Positions 8,084-16,517 of a stretch of 64,000 nucleotides of DNA are shown here, piece after piece. The notes beneath the pieces were generated by a model. It had not been told where the DNA came from and did no database searches. It was given only the letters and a program-made list of their open reading frames with translations. Both the position numbers and the translations under genes were made by a program. Within the stretch, counting starts at the first letter, position 1. Each line of letters starts with the position of its first letter. Origin of the DNA: Halorussus salinus (GTDB lineage Archaea > Halobacteriota > Halobacteria > Halobacteriales > Haladaptataceae); the NCBI RefSeq assembly GCF_004765815.2, contig NZ_SBIS02000011.1, positions 248,001 through 312,000 on the forward strand, read 5' to 3'.

Positions 8084-9394
8084 ATGTCGGTTCGCTCGTC
8101 GCTGTCCGACCTCCGCGGGTTCGACCGCGCGGTCTTCGTCGTGGCCGCGGCCCGGTTCGTCAACGTCCTCGGGTCGGGCATCGTCTACCCCTTCGCGACG
8201 CTCTACTTCTACGGCGAGGTCGGCATCCCGTTCACGCTCGTCGGGACCGGCCTGTTCGCCAACAGCGTGGCGACCGCGGGCGGGACGCTCGTCGGGGGCT
8301 ACCTCGCCGACCGGTACGGCCGCAAGCCCGTGATGGTCGCGAGCATGGCGCTCTCGGCACCGACGCTGGCGGCCTACGCGCTCGTGACGACTGCGCCCGC
8401 GTTCGTCGTCGCCGCCACCGCGGCGGGACTGGCGACCGGGCTGTTCGCCCCCGCGAGTCAGGCGATGATAGCTGACCTGACTCCCGACGCGGACCGCGAC
8501 CAAGCCTACGCTCTGCTGAAGGTCGCCAGCAACGCCGGGTTCGGTTCGGGGTTCGTGGTCGGCGGACTCCTCTACGGGGTGGCTCACACCGCCGTCTTCG
8601 TCGCCGACGGCGCGACCAGCGGCGTCGTCGCGCTTCTGCTGGCGGTCGCGCTCCCGCGGGTCGCGTCGGATGGGGACACCGCGGCCGACGGCGACACCGC
8701 GACTGACGACGCCGCCGCGACCGACCCCGAGGAGAACCCGTCGCTCGCCGCGACCCTCCGAACGTGGAGTCGCGCGGTCACGCAACCCACGATTCTGGCG
8801 CTCGCGGTGCTGAACGTCGGGTTCGCGGTCGCCTACGCCCAGATGCAGAGTACGGTGCCGGTGTTCGCCGAACAGACCTTCGGGCTGACCAGCGAGCAGT
8901 TGGGCACCCTCTACGTCCTGAACCCGGTGGTCATCGTCCTCTTTCAGTTGCCGGTCGTCTCGTGGGTCCGGTCGTGGCGACGCACGCGCGGACTGGCGCT
9001 CTCGGCGCTGTTCTGGGCCGCGAGCTTCGTCGCCATCGTCTTGGCACAGGGTGCGCCCGTCCTCCTCGGGGTCGGTCTCGTCGGGGCGTTCCTCGTCCTT
9101 CGGACAGTCGGCGAGATTCTGCACGCGCCGCTCGTCACGGCGCTGGCGAGCGACGTGGGCACCACGGCCGAGCGCGGGTCACAGCTCTCGGTGTTGGAAA
9201 TCGCCAAGCGACTCGGGTTCGGCATCGGCCCGGTCGTCGGCGGCGCGTTCTTCGATTACGGCGTCGAGGGACTGCTGTGGCCCGCGCTGGTCGGGATGAG
9301 CCTGCTTCTGGGCGTCGGCGTGCTGTCGCTGGAGCGGCGAGTCCCGCCCGCGGCGAACGGGCAGGGTCACGCCGAGAGCGAGCGTCCGCAGTAG
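8084..9394 (+). CDS. MFS transporter, drug-efflux type
   Basis: A 436-residue protein with about 12 membrane helices. The helix 2-3 loop has GGYLADRYGRKPVM, a textbook MFS motif A. The start MSVRSSLSDLRGFDRAVF precedes helix 1 (VVAAARFVNVLGSGIVYPFA), which contains the R-x-x-N-x-x-G pattern of the DHA1 drug:proton antiporter group. A hydrophilic central loop of Asp/Thr repeats (DGDTAADGDTATDDAAATD, residues about 202-220) separates the two halves, a haloarchaeal-style acidic insert. The most likely role is export of a small toxic molecule; the substrate is not predictable. No adjacent regulator is seen. Confidence 0.9.
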   Translation: MSVRSSLSDLRGFDRAVFVVAAARFVNVLGSGIVYPFATLYFYGEVGIPFTLVGTGLFANSVATAGGTLVGGYLADRYGRKPVMVASMALSAPTLAAYALVTTAPAFVVAATAAGLATGLFAPASQAMIADLTPDADRDQAYALLKVASNAGFGSGFVVGGLLYGVAHTAVFVADGATSGVVALLLAVALPRVASDGDTAADGDTATDDAAATDPEENPSLAATLRTWSRAVTQPTILALAVLNVGFAVAYAQMQSTVPVFAEQTFGLTSEQLGTLYVLNPVVIVLFQLPVVSWVRSWRRTRGLALSALFWAASFVAIVLAQGAPVLLGVGLVGAFLVLRTVGEILHAPLVTALASDVGTTAERGSQLSVLEIAKRLGFGIGPVVGGAFFDYGVEGLLWPALVGMSLLLGVGVLSLERRVPPAANGQGHAESERPQ

Positions 9395-9462
9395 TCTCAC
9401 GTTTTCCCGTTCGCGGCCGCGCGGGGGGTAGTTGCAGGTCGGAACGTCTCGAACCGACGCGC

Positions 9463-9470
9463 CTTTTATC
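9463..9470 (+). promoter_or_regulatory. TATA box fixing the GTG 9492 start
   Basis: cttttatc is centred about 26 nt before GTG 9492. This favours that leaderless start over the longer upstream frame. Confidence 0.5.
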
Positions 9471-9491
9471 GGTGCGTGCCAACTCCCGGAC

Positions 9492-9758
9492 GTGTCCGAG
9501 AGCGTCCCCGAGCGGCCGCGAGCGAACTTCGTGGCCGCGCTGAACGTCCGGCGCAACGCCATCCGCGGGTTCGCCTTCAGCCTGCTGTTCACTGGGGCGG
9601 TGCTGGCGGTGTTCGTCCTGCTACCGGGGACGCGACAGCCGACGCCGTACTACCTCGGGTTGGGGTTCGTCCTCTCGACGGCGCTCGGCGCGCTGGCGAC
9701 GACCGTCCTGACGCTGGTCTCGGCGTATCGGCTGGCGAAAGCGACCGATTTGGAGTGA
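9492..9758 (+). CDS. Two-helix membrane protein, haloarchaeal hypothetical
   Basis: An 88-residue protein from GTG 9492 (MSESVPERPRANFVAALNVR). Two hydrophobic helices follow: AFSLLFTGAVLAVFVLL and LGLGFVLSTALGALATTVLTLVSAY. The linker contains RQPTPYYLG, and the C-terminus is short and charged (RLAKATDLE). The layout matches small conserved haloarchaeal two-helix proteins of unknown function. The TATA box at 9463-9470 supports the start. A GAAGACGC/GCGTCTTC inverted repeat lies downstream at 9872-9892. Confidence 0.7.
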   Translation: MSESVPERPRANFVAALNVRRNAIRGFAFSLLFTGAVLAVFVLLPGTRQPTPYYLGLGFVLSTALGALATTVLTLVSAYRLAKATDLE

Positions 9759-9871
9759 CGTGGAAAACTTCTAAGGGGCGAGAGGACGATACTTCGACCG
9801 GAGCGCCGAGGGTACCGGCGTTCGAAGCCCGTCGCACCGCTCCTGCCGTCCCGGTGAGACGCGGTCCGAAC

Positions 9872-9892
9872 GAAGACGCAAACGGCGTCTTC
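9872..9892. terminator. Hairpin between convergent genes
   Basis: GAAGACGC (9872-9879) and GCGTCTTC (9885-9892) form an 8 bp stem with a 5 nt loop. It lies between the stop at 9758 and the convergent gene ending at 9945, a position suited to transcription termination. Confidence 0.4.
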
Positions 9893-9944
9893 GGACAGGT
9901 CCCGCGTGGAAACGGGGGTGGAGACGGGAATCCGTACCTTCTCA

Positions 9945-10772
9945 CTACTGCTCGCTAAGCCACGTAGCTACGGCCTCGCAGTCTACCGCTTCGAGTCGCC
10001 CGACGACGGGGGCGATGCCGTCGCTCGTCGGAGGCAACGAGTCTCGGTTCCCGAACTGACCGCGAAACCAACACGAAACCCGCTCACGAAGCGAATCCGC
10101 GTATCGCTGTTCGAAGGCAGGCCGAGGAGTTTCGCCTTCGCTACGCGCGGCGGCAGCGTAGCCACGGTCCCATCGTCCCGCGTGAGAGCTACCGGTCGTA
10201 TCCTTCACGGACACCACCGATCCGCCGGGCGAGACGCCGGATACGACCGTCGAGTCCGAACGAATCTGGCCTGCTACCGCGCCAGCGACGAAGTCGGCCA
10301 ACAGGAGATGGGGATAGTAGAGTTCCGCTCGCGCACAGTTCACCACGGGAGGAGGCACGACCTCGATTCCCGACGCGGCGTGATAGAGTAAGTCCGCTCG
10401 ACTCTCGTCACCGTCCATGATAACTACCGCGTCGGTCGTGGGGACGCCGAGTTCGTCGAGGAGGATGGCGGAGTGAGTCGCTTCCGCGTACGAAAGCGTG
10501 ACGTAGTCGCGATGGACGCAGATGCCGACTTTGCCAGCACATCGGAGCAAGACGCCGCGGAGTTTCCGAGGCGGAAGCGATAGGTCTCGACTCTTCGTAC
10601 GGAACGGACGGTATCCGTCGTCCGAGAGGGCTACGTAGAGACGCTCCAGAAGCCTCGCTTCCTGAGTCCGATTCACCAGAACGCCGACGGTGACGAGTAC
10701 GCCGTCGCGCTTCGTAGCGTCGAAACCGATGGACCACGCCCGCGACTCGCCGTCGACTACGAAGTCCTGCAT
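9945..10772 (-). CDS. RNase H-fold-like protein, distantly DUF3800-like
   Basis: A 275-residue protein from ATG 10772, a start supported by the AT-rich element cataatt at 10804-10810. It opens MQDFVVDGESRAWSIGFD with a D-G-E-S motif, then LVTVGVLVN. Later it has VVIMDGDESRADLLYHAA, and then YYPHLLLADFVAGAVAG. Early acidic motif, mid acidic motif and a late L-L-x-A-D-F-x-A-G-A together match the order of acidic sites in DUF3800 and similar RNase H-fold proteins. The last ~80 residues are poorly conserved-looking and end ATWLSEQ. Function unknown; the fold is an inference. The gene stands alone, divergent from nothing close. Confidence 0.65.
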   Translation of the reverse strand: MQDFVVDGESRAWSIGFDATKRDGVLVTVGVLVNRTQEARLLERLYVALSDDGYRPFRTKSRDLSLPPRKLRGVLLRCAGKVGICVHRDYVTLSYAEATHSAILLDELGVPTTDAVVIMDGDESRADLLYHAASGIEVVPPPVVNCARAELYYPHLLLADFVAGAVAGQIRSDSTVVSGVSPGGSVVSVKDTTGSSHAGRWDRGYAAAARSEGETPRPAFEQRYADSLRERVSCWFRGQFGNRDSLPPTSDGIAPVVGRLEAVDCEAVATWLSEQ

Positions 10773-10888
10773 TCCTGTCGGTCGGTATCTGGAGACGCCG
10801 CACAATTATGTCCGGCGACTTCGACTCGAACGACGATAGTAGTAATATAGTTGGTTACTGGCGGGGGTGTCGAAGGCCGCGAAAACGC

Positions 10889-12106
10889 TCACTCCGAGGA
10901 GTACTCCGACCCGGTCAGGGCCGCCAACCGCTCGGCACCCGAGCGGGTCCCCTTGGCGATGAACACGTCGCCAGCGAGGAGTTCGGTCTCGGGACCGGGC
11001 TGAATCACCCAGTCGCGCTCGTCGTCCCGAGAGCGCCGGACAGCGATGACTCGCATCCCGGTCTCGGTCTTGACCTCCCGAGCGCCCAAGGTCACGCCGT
11101 CGAACTCGCTGTCGGGCGCGACCGTCATGCGGACGATGACCTCGTCGCTCTCCTTGACCGCCTGCTCGACGACGGGGTGGGTCCCGAGTCCGCGGAGGAC
11201 GCCCTCGCTAATCTCGACCGCGGCGTCGCTGATGACCTCCGTCGCGTTGGCCAGATGGACGAGTCCCCGGAGCGAGACCGGGTCGTCCACGCGCGCGGCC
11301 GCCCGGAGCGTCCACGCCTCGAAGCGCGACTGGAGGGCGTCCACCTCGGCTTCGAGTTCGACCACCTCCTCGGCGACCTCCTCGCTGTCGAAGAGGACGC
11401 TCCCGTAAGCGAGGTCCACCGCGAGTTCGCTGATGTTCTTCATCAGGACGATGGAGTCCACCGCGCGCTCCAAGTCCTCGATGCCGGGTTCGGGCGGCTC
11501 GGGCGGTTCGTACTCGACGCCGGTCGCGCGCCGGTACACGTCGGCGACGCCTTCGTCCGGCCCGCGGAGGAGAACGGTGTCGCCCCCTTCGAGCGGGGTA
11601 TCGCGGTCCGGGTTCGTAATCCAGTCGTCGCGGCGGCGGATGGCGATGACTCGCACGCCGGTCTCGGTTTCGACGTTCAGGTCGCCGAGCGTCCGACCCG
11701 CGAGGTCGGCGTCGGCGGCGACCTCCGCGCGAACCAGCGTCTCGACCGCCTCGGGGAGCGCGGCCCGCATCGCGTCGGGCAGGCCGATGTCCTCCAAGAC
11801 GACCTTGGCCACGTCGCCCGCGGCGTCGCTTATCTTCTCGGCCGCACCGACAACCCCGAGGACGGGAGCCAACTGCTCGGCGTCGTCGGTCGTTCTGGCG
11901 GCCATCAGAAGGCTCATGCGAGCGCGCATCTGGAGGAGGTCCATCCGGGCTTCGAGGTCAAGCACCTCGGCGGCGATGTCGTCGCTCCCGTTGAGGACGG
12001 CCGAGAACGAGAGGTCGATGAGGAGTTCCGCGGTGTCTTTCATCTCCGCCAGCACCTGCTTGACGCCGACGGGTTCGTACTCTACGTCGCCGCCCGAGGA
12101 GTCCAT
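10889..12106 (-). CDS. Tandem PhoU-like/TrkA-C protein (potassium transport regulator)
   Basis: A 405-residue soluble protein built from two repeats. Each has a PhoU-like helical segment (MKDTAELLIDLSFSAVL near residue 22 and MKNISELAVDLAYGSVL near 224) followed by an RCK-C/TrkA-C domain (ETGVRVIAIRRRDDW near 148 and ETGMRVIAVRRSRDD near 350; GGDTVLLRGP and AGDVFIAKGT). TrkA-C domains bind small ligands such as nucleotides and regulate potassium channels or anion transporters. Here no membrane domain is fused, so it probably works as a subunit or regulator of a transporter encoded elsewhere. It is divergent from citrate synthase. Confidence 0.85.
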   Translation of the reverse strand: MDSSGGDVEYEPVGVKQVLAEMKDTAELLIDLSFSAVLNGSDDIAAEVLDLEARMDLLQMRARMSLLMAARTTDDAEQLAPVLGVVGAAEKISDAAGDVAKVVLEDIGLPDAMRAALPEAVETLVRAEVAADADLAGRTLGDLNVETETGVRVIAIRRRDDWITNPDRDTPLEGGDTVLLRGPDEGVADVYRRATGVEYEPPEPPEPGIEDLERAVDSIVLMKNISELAVDLAYGSVLFDSEEVAEEVVELEAEVDALQSRFEAWTLRAAARVDDPVSLRGLVHLANATEVISDAAVEISEGVLRGLGTHPVVEQAVKESDEVIVRMTVAPDSEFDGVTLGAREVKTETGMRVIAVRRSRDDERDWVIQPGPETELLAGDVFIAKGTRSGAERLAALTGSEYSSE

Positions 12107-12262
12107 GTCGCTCTGTTGTGGGGCGCTCGATAAAAACGTTCGTCGGGAACCCGAGTCACCGGGGACGCTGGGCGTCGAGACGGCCTCGAAGGGTTGGATG
12201 GGGAGCGTCCGGAACGGAAACGAAAGATAATCCTTTTCCGGTCATGCCGAGAAGTTCAACGC

Positions 12263-13402
12263 ATGTCAGAAGAGGTCAAGAAAGGGCTGGAGGGCGTCGT
12301 CGTCGCAGAATCGGAACTCAGCTTCATCGATGGCGACGAAGGTCGTCTCATCTACCGCGGCTACGAGATCGAGGACCTCGCGCAGAAAGCGAGTTACGAG
12401 GAGGTCCTCTACCTGCTCTGGCACGGCGAACTCCCCACACGGGACGAACTCGACGAGTTCTCCGCGGCGATGGCCGCCGAGCGCGAACTCGACGCGGACG
12501 TACTCGACACGGTGCGAAAGCTCGCCGAAGCCGACGAGGAGCCGATGGCCGCGGTCCGGACCGCGGTGTCGATGCTCTCGGCCTACGACGCCGACGACTC
12601 GGACGCCGACCCGACCGACCGCGAGGCCAACCTCCGGAAGGGCCAGCGCATCACCGCCAAGCTTCCGACCGTCGTCGCGGCGTTCAAGCGCATCCGAAAC
12701 GGCAACGACCCCGTGGAACCCCGCGAGGACCTCGGGCACGCCGAGAACTTCCTCTACATGCTCAACGCCGAGGAACCCGACGAGGTGCTGGCCGAGACGT
12801 TCGACATGGCGCTGGTTCTCCACGCCGACCACGGCCTGAACGCCTCGACCTTCTCGTCGATGGTGACCTCCTCGACGCTCTCGGACCTCCACAGCGCGGT
12901 CACGAGCGCGGTCGGCACCCTCGCCGGACCGCTCCACGGCGGCGCGAACGCCAACGTGATGAAGATGCTGAAGGAACTGGACGAGAGCGGCAAGGACGCC
13001 AAGACGTGGGTGGACGACGCCTTGGACCGCGGCGAGCGCATCATGGGCTTCGGCCACCGCGTCTACAACGTCAAGGACCCCCGCGCGAAAATTCTCGGCG
13101 AGAAGAGCGAGGAGTTGGGCGAGGCCGCGGGCGACACCAAGTGGTACGAGATGTCGGTCGCTATCGAGGAGTACATGGGCAACGAGAAGGGTCTCGCGCC
13201 GAACGTGGACTTCTACTCGGCCTCGACGTACTACCAGATGGGCATCCCCATCGACCTCTACACTCCCATCTTCGCCATGTCGCGGGTCGGCGGCTGGATC
13301 GGTCACGTCTTGGAGCAGTACGAGGACAACCGCCTGATTCGCCCCCGTGCGAAGTACACCGGGTCGAAACAGGAAGATTGGGTTCCCATTGACGAGCGGT
13401 AG
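12263..13402 (+). CDS. citZ: Citrate synthase
   Basis: A 379-residue enzyme from ATG 12263 (MSEEVKKGLEGVVVAESELS), the usual length for archaeal type II citrate synthases. It condenses acetyl-CoA and oxaloacetate into citrate at the head of the TCA cycle. Active-site regions are present: LHGGANANVMKML (His), MGFGHRVYNVKDPRA (His), and VDFYSASTYYQMGIP, which contains the catalytic Asp. The C-terminus is KQEDWVPIDER. The codons for the last ~25 residues plus downstream sequence are repeated twice more after the gene. Upstream AT-rich gataatcctttt (about 12226-12237) may be the promoter. Confidence 0.95.
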   Translation: MSEEVKKGLEGVVVAESELSFIDGDEGRLIYRGYEIEDLAQKASYEEVLYLLWHGELPTRDELDEFSAAMAAERELDADVLDTVRKLAEADEEPMAAVRTAVSMLSAYDADDSDADPTDREANLRKGQRITAKLPTVVAAFKRIRNGNDPVEPREDLGHAENFLYMLNAEEPDEVLAETFDMALVLHADHGLNASTFSSMVTSSTLSDLHSAVTSAVGTLAGPLHGGANANVMKMLKELDESGKDAKTWVDDALDRGERIMGFGHRVYNVKDPRAKILGEKSEELGEAAGDTKWYEMSVAIEEYMGNEKGLAPNVDFYSASTYYQMGIPIDLYTPIFAMSRVGGWIGHVLEQYEDNRLIRPRAKYTGSKQEDWVPIDER

Positions 13403-13543
13403 AATTCGAGCAATCGCACTGCGAGCGAGCGCAGTGAGCGAGCAGGTCGAGGGAGGACCACCGGGACGACCGACGGCTTTTGATCAACCTTTTGCCAGCG
13501 ACGGAGCGAGCGAAGCGAGTGACGAGCGCAGCAAAAGGTTGCG
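13325..13543. repeat. Tandem repeat copy 1: citZ 3' end plus intergenic sequence (219 bp unit)
   Basis: The sequence cgcctgattcgcccccgtgc at 13331 recurs 219 nt downstream with almost no change over roughly 150 nt, covering the last citrate synthase codons, the stop and the downstream region. Within the unit are CACTGCG/CGCAGTG (about 13419-13438) and CAACCTTTTGC (13485-13495) with GCAAAAGGTTG (13531-13541), both perfect inverted repeats. Confidence 0.85.
13485..13541. terminator. Long inverted repeat downstream of citZ
   Basis: CAACCTTTTGC at 13485-13495 pairs perfectly with GCAAAAGGTTG at 13531-13541 over a 35 nt GAGCGA-rich loop. Position after the gene suggests a terminator or a dispersed haloarchaeal palindromic repeat. 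Confidence 0.5.
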
Positions 13544-13753
13544 GACGACCGCCTGATTCGCCCCCGTGCGAAGTACACCGGGTCGAAACAGGAAGATTGG
13601 GTTCCCATCGACGAGCGGTAGAATTCGAGCAATCGCACTGCGAGCGAGCGCAGTGAGCGAGCAGGTCGAGGGAGGACCACCGGGACGACCGACGACTTTT
13701 GCTCCACCTTTTACCAGCGACTGAGCGAGTAACGATTACAACAAAGGATTGAG
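13544..13753. repeat. Tandem repeat copy 2 (near-identical), followed by a decayed third copy
   Basis: Copy 2 matches copy 1 through ccgacgacttttg (about 13700), including a pseudo-C-terminus that translates as in citZ up to its stop at 13619-13621. After that the copy degenerates. From about 13757 a third, heavily mutated copy can be aligned (gtctgatttgaccgcgtgaa at 13761). The gradient of decay suggests successive tandem duplications of different age. Confidence 0.75.
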
Positions 13754-13795
13754 AAAGTCCGTCTGATTTGACCGCGTGAAATATACTCCGAGAAG

Positions 13796-13885
13796 TTAGT
13801 CGGAATCGTCTTCTCTGGGTTTACTGTTCTCTACAAAGTGAATCTCGTATCCTTCTTCGGAGTCTTCTTCGTCGTCGTCGCTCAT
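13796..13885 (-). CDS. 29-residue acidic peptide in operon with the four-helix protein
   Basis: The frame starts MSDDDEEDSEEGYEIHFVEN and ends with Asp at residue 29. Its start at 13885 lies only 4 nt after the stop of the upstream membrane-protein gene (13890). The acidic N-terminus and hydrophobic-aromatic middle are typical of real haloarchaeal microproteins. It may be a partner or regulator of the membrane protein. Confidence 0.5.
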   Translation of the reverse strand: MSDDDEEDSEEGYEIHFVENSKPREDDSD

Positions 13886-13889
13886 GGTA

Positions 13890-14471
13890 TTAATCTAGTC
13901 GTCCACCATACAAGAATCTTCCGTAGAGTACAGGAACAACGACTAACGAAATAAGGAGATAATCACCACAATTGGGGAAGTTCTCTAACAACGATCGCGG
14001 TACCAGAGCTGAAAAGAGGAGAATCGCCGCTGACGAAGACCACAACGCGTTCCGGAAGTATTTCACCTCTTGTTCGTACGATGACTCCGAGTAATCGAGC
14101 ATCTTTCGAAAAGCCAGCATGAGATTTCGATAGTGTTCGGTTCGTCCCCCGTTCTGCTCCACGACTTGTTCGATTTGTTCCGTCGCTCCCGTTCCGATTC
14201 CATTCGTGAACCACCGTGGACGATACACTTGTAGACAGTACCCGAACGAGAGGAGGAGTGCTACCGTCCCAGCGAGGATTATCGGAATACCGTTGATTTT
14301 GTCAGAGATACTCGTTCCCGAAACTACGATACTGATAGCGAGAATATCGATCTTTGCGAGATCAATCGCTCGTTGGTTGAGTTCGTGGTGTTCCGTGAGT
14401 TGGTTCTCTACCGTATTCTGAAGCTCCTCGTATCCGGAGCGATAGATTTCGGCTTTCTCGTTATTATCCAT
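13890..14471 (-). CDS. Four-helix membrane protein, orphan SLATT/Pycsar-like
   Basis: A 193-residue protein. A charged N-terminal coil (EKAEIYRSGYEELQNTVENQ) leads to LNQRAIDLAKIDILAISIV, helix 1. Helix 2 is GIPIILAGTVALLLSFGYCL, then a long cytoplasmic helical region (EQIEQVVEQNGGRTEHYRNL), helix 3 (ALWSSSAAILLFSALV) and helix 4 (YLLISLVVVPVLYGRFLYG). The coil, helix pair, cytoplasmic stretch and second helix pair match the gene at 6829-7530. AT-rich, unlike its flanks. No cyclase or nucleotide-sensor gene adjoins it; a 29-residue acidic peptide follows 4 nt after the stop. Confidence 0.75.
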   Translation of the reverse strand: MDNNEKAEIYRSGYEELQNTVENQLTEHHELNQRAIDLAKIDILAISIVVSGTSISDKINGIPIILAGTVALLLSFGYCLQVYRPRWFTNGIGTGATEQIEQVVEQNGGRTEHYRNLMLAFRKMLDYSESSYEQEVKYFRNALWSSSAAILLFSALVPRSLLENFPNCGDYLLISLVVVPVLYGRFLYGGRLD

Positions 14472-14560
14472 ATTATCGCGTTATTTGACTACGATTAAAA
14501 TATGCACGATACGAAATGGTTCGATTGGTGCAACAGGAGTATCGGAACTGGAACGAGAGG

Positions 14561-16012
14561 TCACGCTTCGCCGACGCTCCCCCGCTCCTCCATCATCGCG
14601 GCCGCTTTCGCGGCCCACCCGCCCCACCGGAACCCGGCCGCGACCACGAGGAGTGCCCACACGAAGTACAGGAAGATGCCCGCGTAGACGCCTTCGACGC
14701 CCCAGCCGAGGCGGACGCCGACGAGCCACGAGAAGCCGACCATGAAGCCGAACATGCCCGTGGTCCGGGCGACGAACGGGGTCCGGGTGTCGCTCCCGCC
14801 CTGCAAGGCCCCCGAGAGGACGACGTAGAGGACGAGGAACGGCGAGACCAGTCCGTAGACGCGGGCGAAGTCCGCGGCGTAGTCGATGGTCGCGGGGTCG
14901 TCGGTGAACAGGCGGACGAACGACTCCGCGCCGACGAACAGCAGGAGACCGATTGCGCCGACCGTCACGAGACCGAGCGCGGCGCTCGCCCACCCCTCGA
15001 ATCTGGCGCGGGCGGGGTCGCCCTCGCCGAGGGCCTGCCCGACGACGACGCTCGACGCGACGTTGTAGCCCCGCGAGAGCGGACTCGTGACCTGCTGGTG
15101 CATCCGGCGACCGATCTGGTAGGCGGCGTTGACCTCGGTGCCGAACGACAGCAGGATGGCGTTGAAGGGGAACTCCGCGACGGTCGCCGCCAACCCCTCC
15201 GCGATTTTCGGCGCGCTGACCGAGAGCAGTTGCTTGGCGATGGTGGCATCGGTCGGCCGAGCGAACGAGGCGGCGGCCCACGGGCCGTAGATGGCCGCCA
15301 GTAGCGCAACCGCGGTGAACAGATTGCCGAAGGCCGTGGCGATGCCGACGCCGACGATTTCGAGGCGCGGGACCGGACCCAAGCCGAGGCCGAGCGCGAC
15401 GGTACCGACGATGTTGAGGAGATTCGAGACGACGTTGACGTACATCGGCGTGCGGGTGTCGCCGGTCCCCTGCAACGAGCGCGCGGCGATGAGCGCGACG
15501 TGGCGGGCGGGCGCGGTGGCGAAGATGACCGCGAGGTAGGTGCCGCCCATCTCGGCGACGTTCGGCGGTGCCCCGAGCGCCGCGATGGCGCGCTCGCCAG
15601 CGAGGAGGCCGAACAGGATGAAGGGGATTCCGGCGAGAATCCCGACGACGAGGGCCTGCGTGATGGCCTCGTCGCGGTTCGCGGCGGCGGCATCTCCCCC
15701 GGCGTCGTCGGTGTTATCTTCCCCGGCGTCGTCGGTGGTCGTCTCGTCGCCGGGCGCTCGCGACGCGCCGGTGTCCTGACTCGACAGCGCGATGGCACCG
15801 CTCCCGAGGCCGAGTCCGATGCGGAGGGGAAGTCTGGCGAACAGGTCGGCAAGACCGATGGCCGCGACCGCGGCGGGCGAGAACAGCCCCGTCACCACCA
15901 CGTCGGTCGTCCGCATCAGGGTCCGAAGCGTCTGCTCGGCCATGATGGGCCACGACAGCGAGAGGACCCGCCGCCACACGGCGAGGAGACGCGAACGGAC
16001 GGACTCGACCAT
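14561..16012 (-). CDS. MATE family efflux transporter
   Basis: A 483-residue protein from ATG 16012 (MVESVRSRLLAVWRRVLSLS); a longer upstream frame would overlap the divergent gene at 16089 and is less likely. About 12 helices form two homologous halves, with the family-type motifs WPIMAEQTLRTLMRTTDVVV and SLQGTGDTRTPMYVNVVSNL in the first half and GALQGGSDTRTPFVARTTG in the second. A haloarchaeal acidic insertion (DETTTDDAGEDNTDDAGGD, residues about 88-105) sits in a loop. MATE proteins export cationic drugs or metabolites with Na+ or H+. A second MATE gene is at 47326-48723. Confidence 0.9.
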   Translation of the reverse strand: MVESVRSRLLAVWRRVLSLSWPIMAEQTLRTLMRTTDVVVTGLFSPAAVAAIGLADLFARLPLRIGLGLGSGAIALSSQDTGASRAPGDETTTDDAGEDNTDDAGGDAAAANRDEAITQALVVGILAGIPFILFGLLAGERAIAALGAPPNVAEMGGTYLAVIFATAPARHVALIAARSLQGTGDTRTPMYVNVVSNLLNIVGTVALGLGLGPVPRLEIVGVGIATAFGNLFTAVALLAAIYGPWAAASFARPTDATIAKQLLSVSAPKIAEGLAATVAEFPFNAILLSFGTEVNAAYQIGRRMHQQVTSPLSRGYNVASSVVVGQALGEGDPARARFEGWASAALGLVTVGAIGLLLFVGAESFVRLFTDDPATIDYAADFARVYGLVSPFLVLYVVLSGALQGGSDTRTPFVARTTGMFGFMVGFSWLVGVRLGWGVEGVYAGIFLYFVWALLVVAAGFRWGGWAAKAAAMMEERGSVGEA

Positions 16013-16088
16013 GCGTGGTTCGGGCCTGCGCCGGGAGCGAAATGAGTGTACCGGAACGAGCAAGCCGCTCGCGGCCTCACCAAGTCGC

Positions 16089-16517
16089 ATGCAAGTCTTC
16101 GTCTACGGGACGCTGACCGACCCCGAGCAGGTCGCACGGGTCTGCTCGACGTTCGAGTTCCGCGGCGCGGCCACTCTCGACGGACTCCGCCGCGTCGAAG
16201 GCGAGTATCCGACGCTCGCACCCGGTGGGGCCGCGACCGGGAGGCTCCTCGAAACGCCCGAAATCGAGGAGCTAGACGCCTACGAGGGCGTCGAGCGCGG
16301 GTTGTACGTTCGGGTATCGGTGCCACTCGCCGACGGGAGCGGAGGGAGCGCGGACCGCGAGCGCGACGAGCGTGACGAACGCGTCGAACTCTACGTCGGC
16401 GACCCGGCGGCGCTCGGTGCCGACGCGGAGTGGCCCGGAAGCGGGTCGTTCGCCGAGCGCGTGCGTCGATTCTGTCGGGAGAACGAGGTCGCGGTTCGCC
16501 GGTCGGGGCGAGGCTAA
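16089..16517 (+). CDS. Gamma-glutamylcyclotransferase (GGCT/AIG2)-like protein
   Basis: A 142-residue protein. It begins MQVFVYGTLTDPEQ with the family's substrate-binding YGTL loop. The segment ETPEIEELDAYEGVERGLYVRVSV matches the region with the catalytic Glu and the DxYEG..xY motif of the GGCT/AIG2 fold. A charged low-complexity insertion (ADRERDERDERVE, residues about 90-105) precedes the last strand and helix. Family members release 5-oxoproline from gamma-glutamyl amines or dipeptides; since many haloarchaea use gamma-glutamylcysteine as thiol, turnover of such compounds is possible. Divergent from the MATE gene by 76 nt. Confidence 0.8.
   Translation: MQVFVYGTLTDPEQVARVCSTFEFRGAATLDGLRRVEGEYPTLAPGGAATGRLLETPEIEELDAYEGVERGLYVRVSVPLADGSGGSADRERDERDERVELYVGDPAALGADAEWPGSGSFAERVRRFCRENEVAVRRSGRG

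Noticed and set aside
13325-13753. Insertion sequence
   Set aside because: No transposase frame or terminal inverted repeats with target duplication. The repeated DNA is the end of citZ itself, so tandem duplication explains it.
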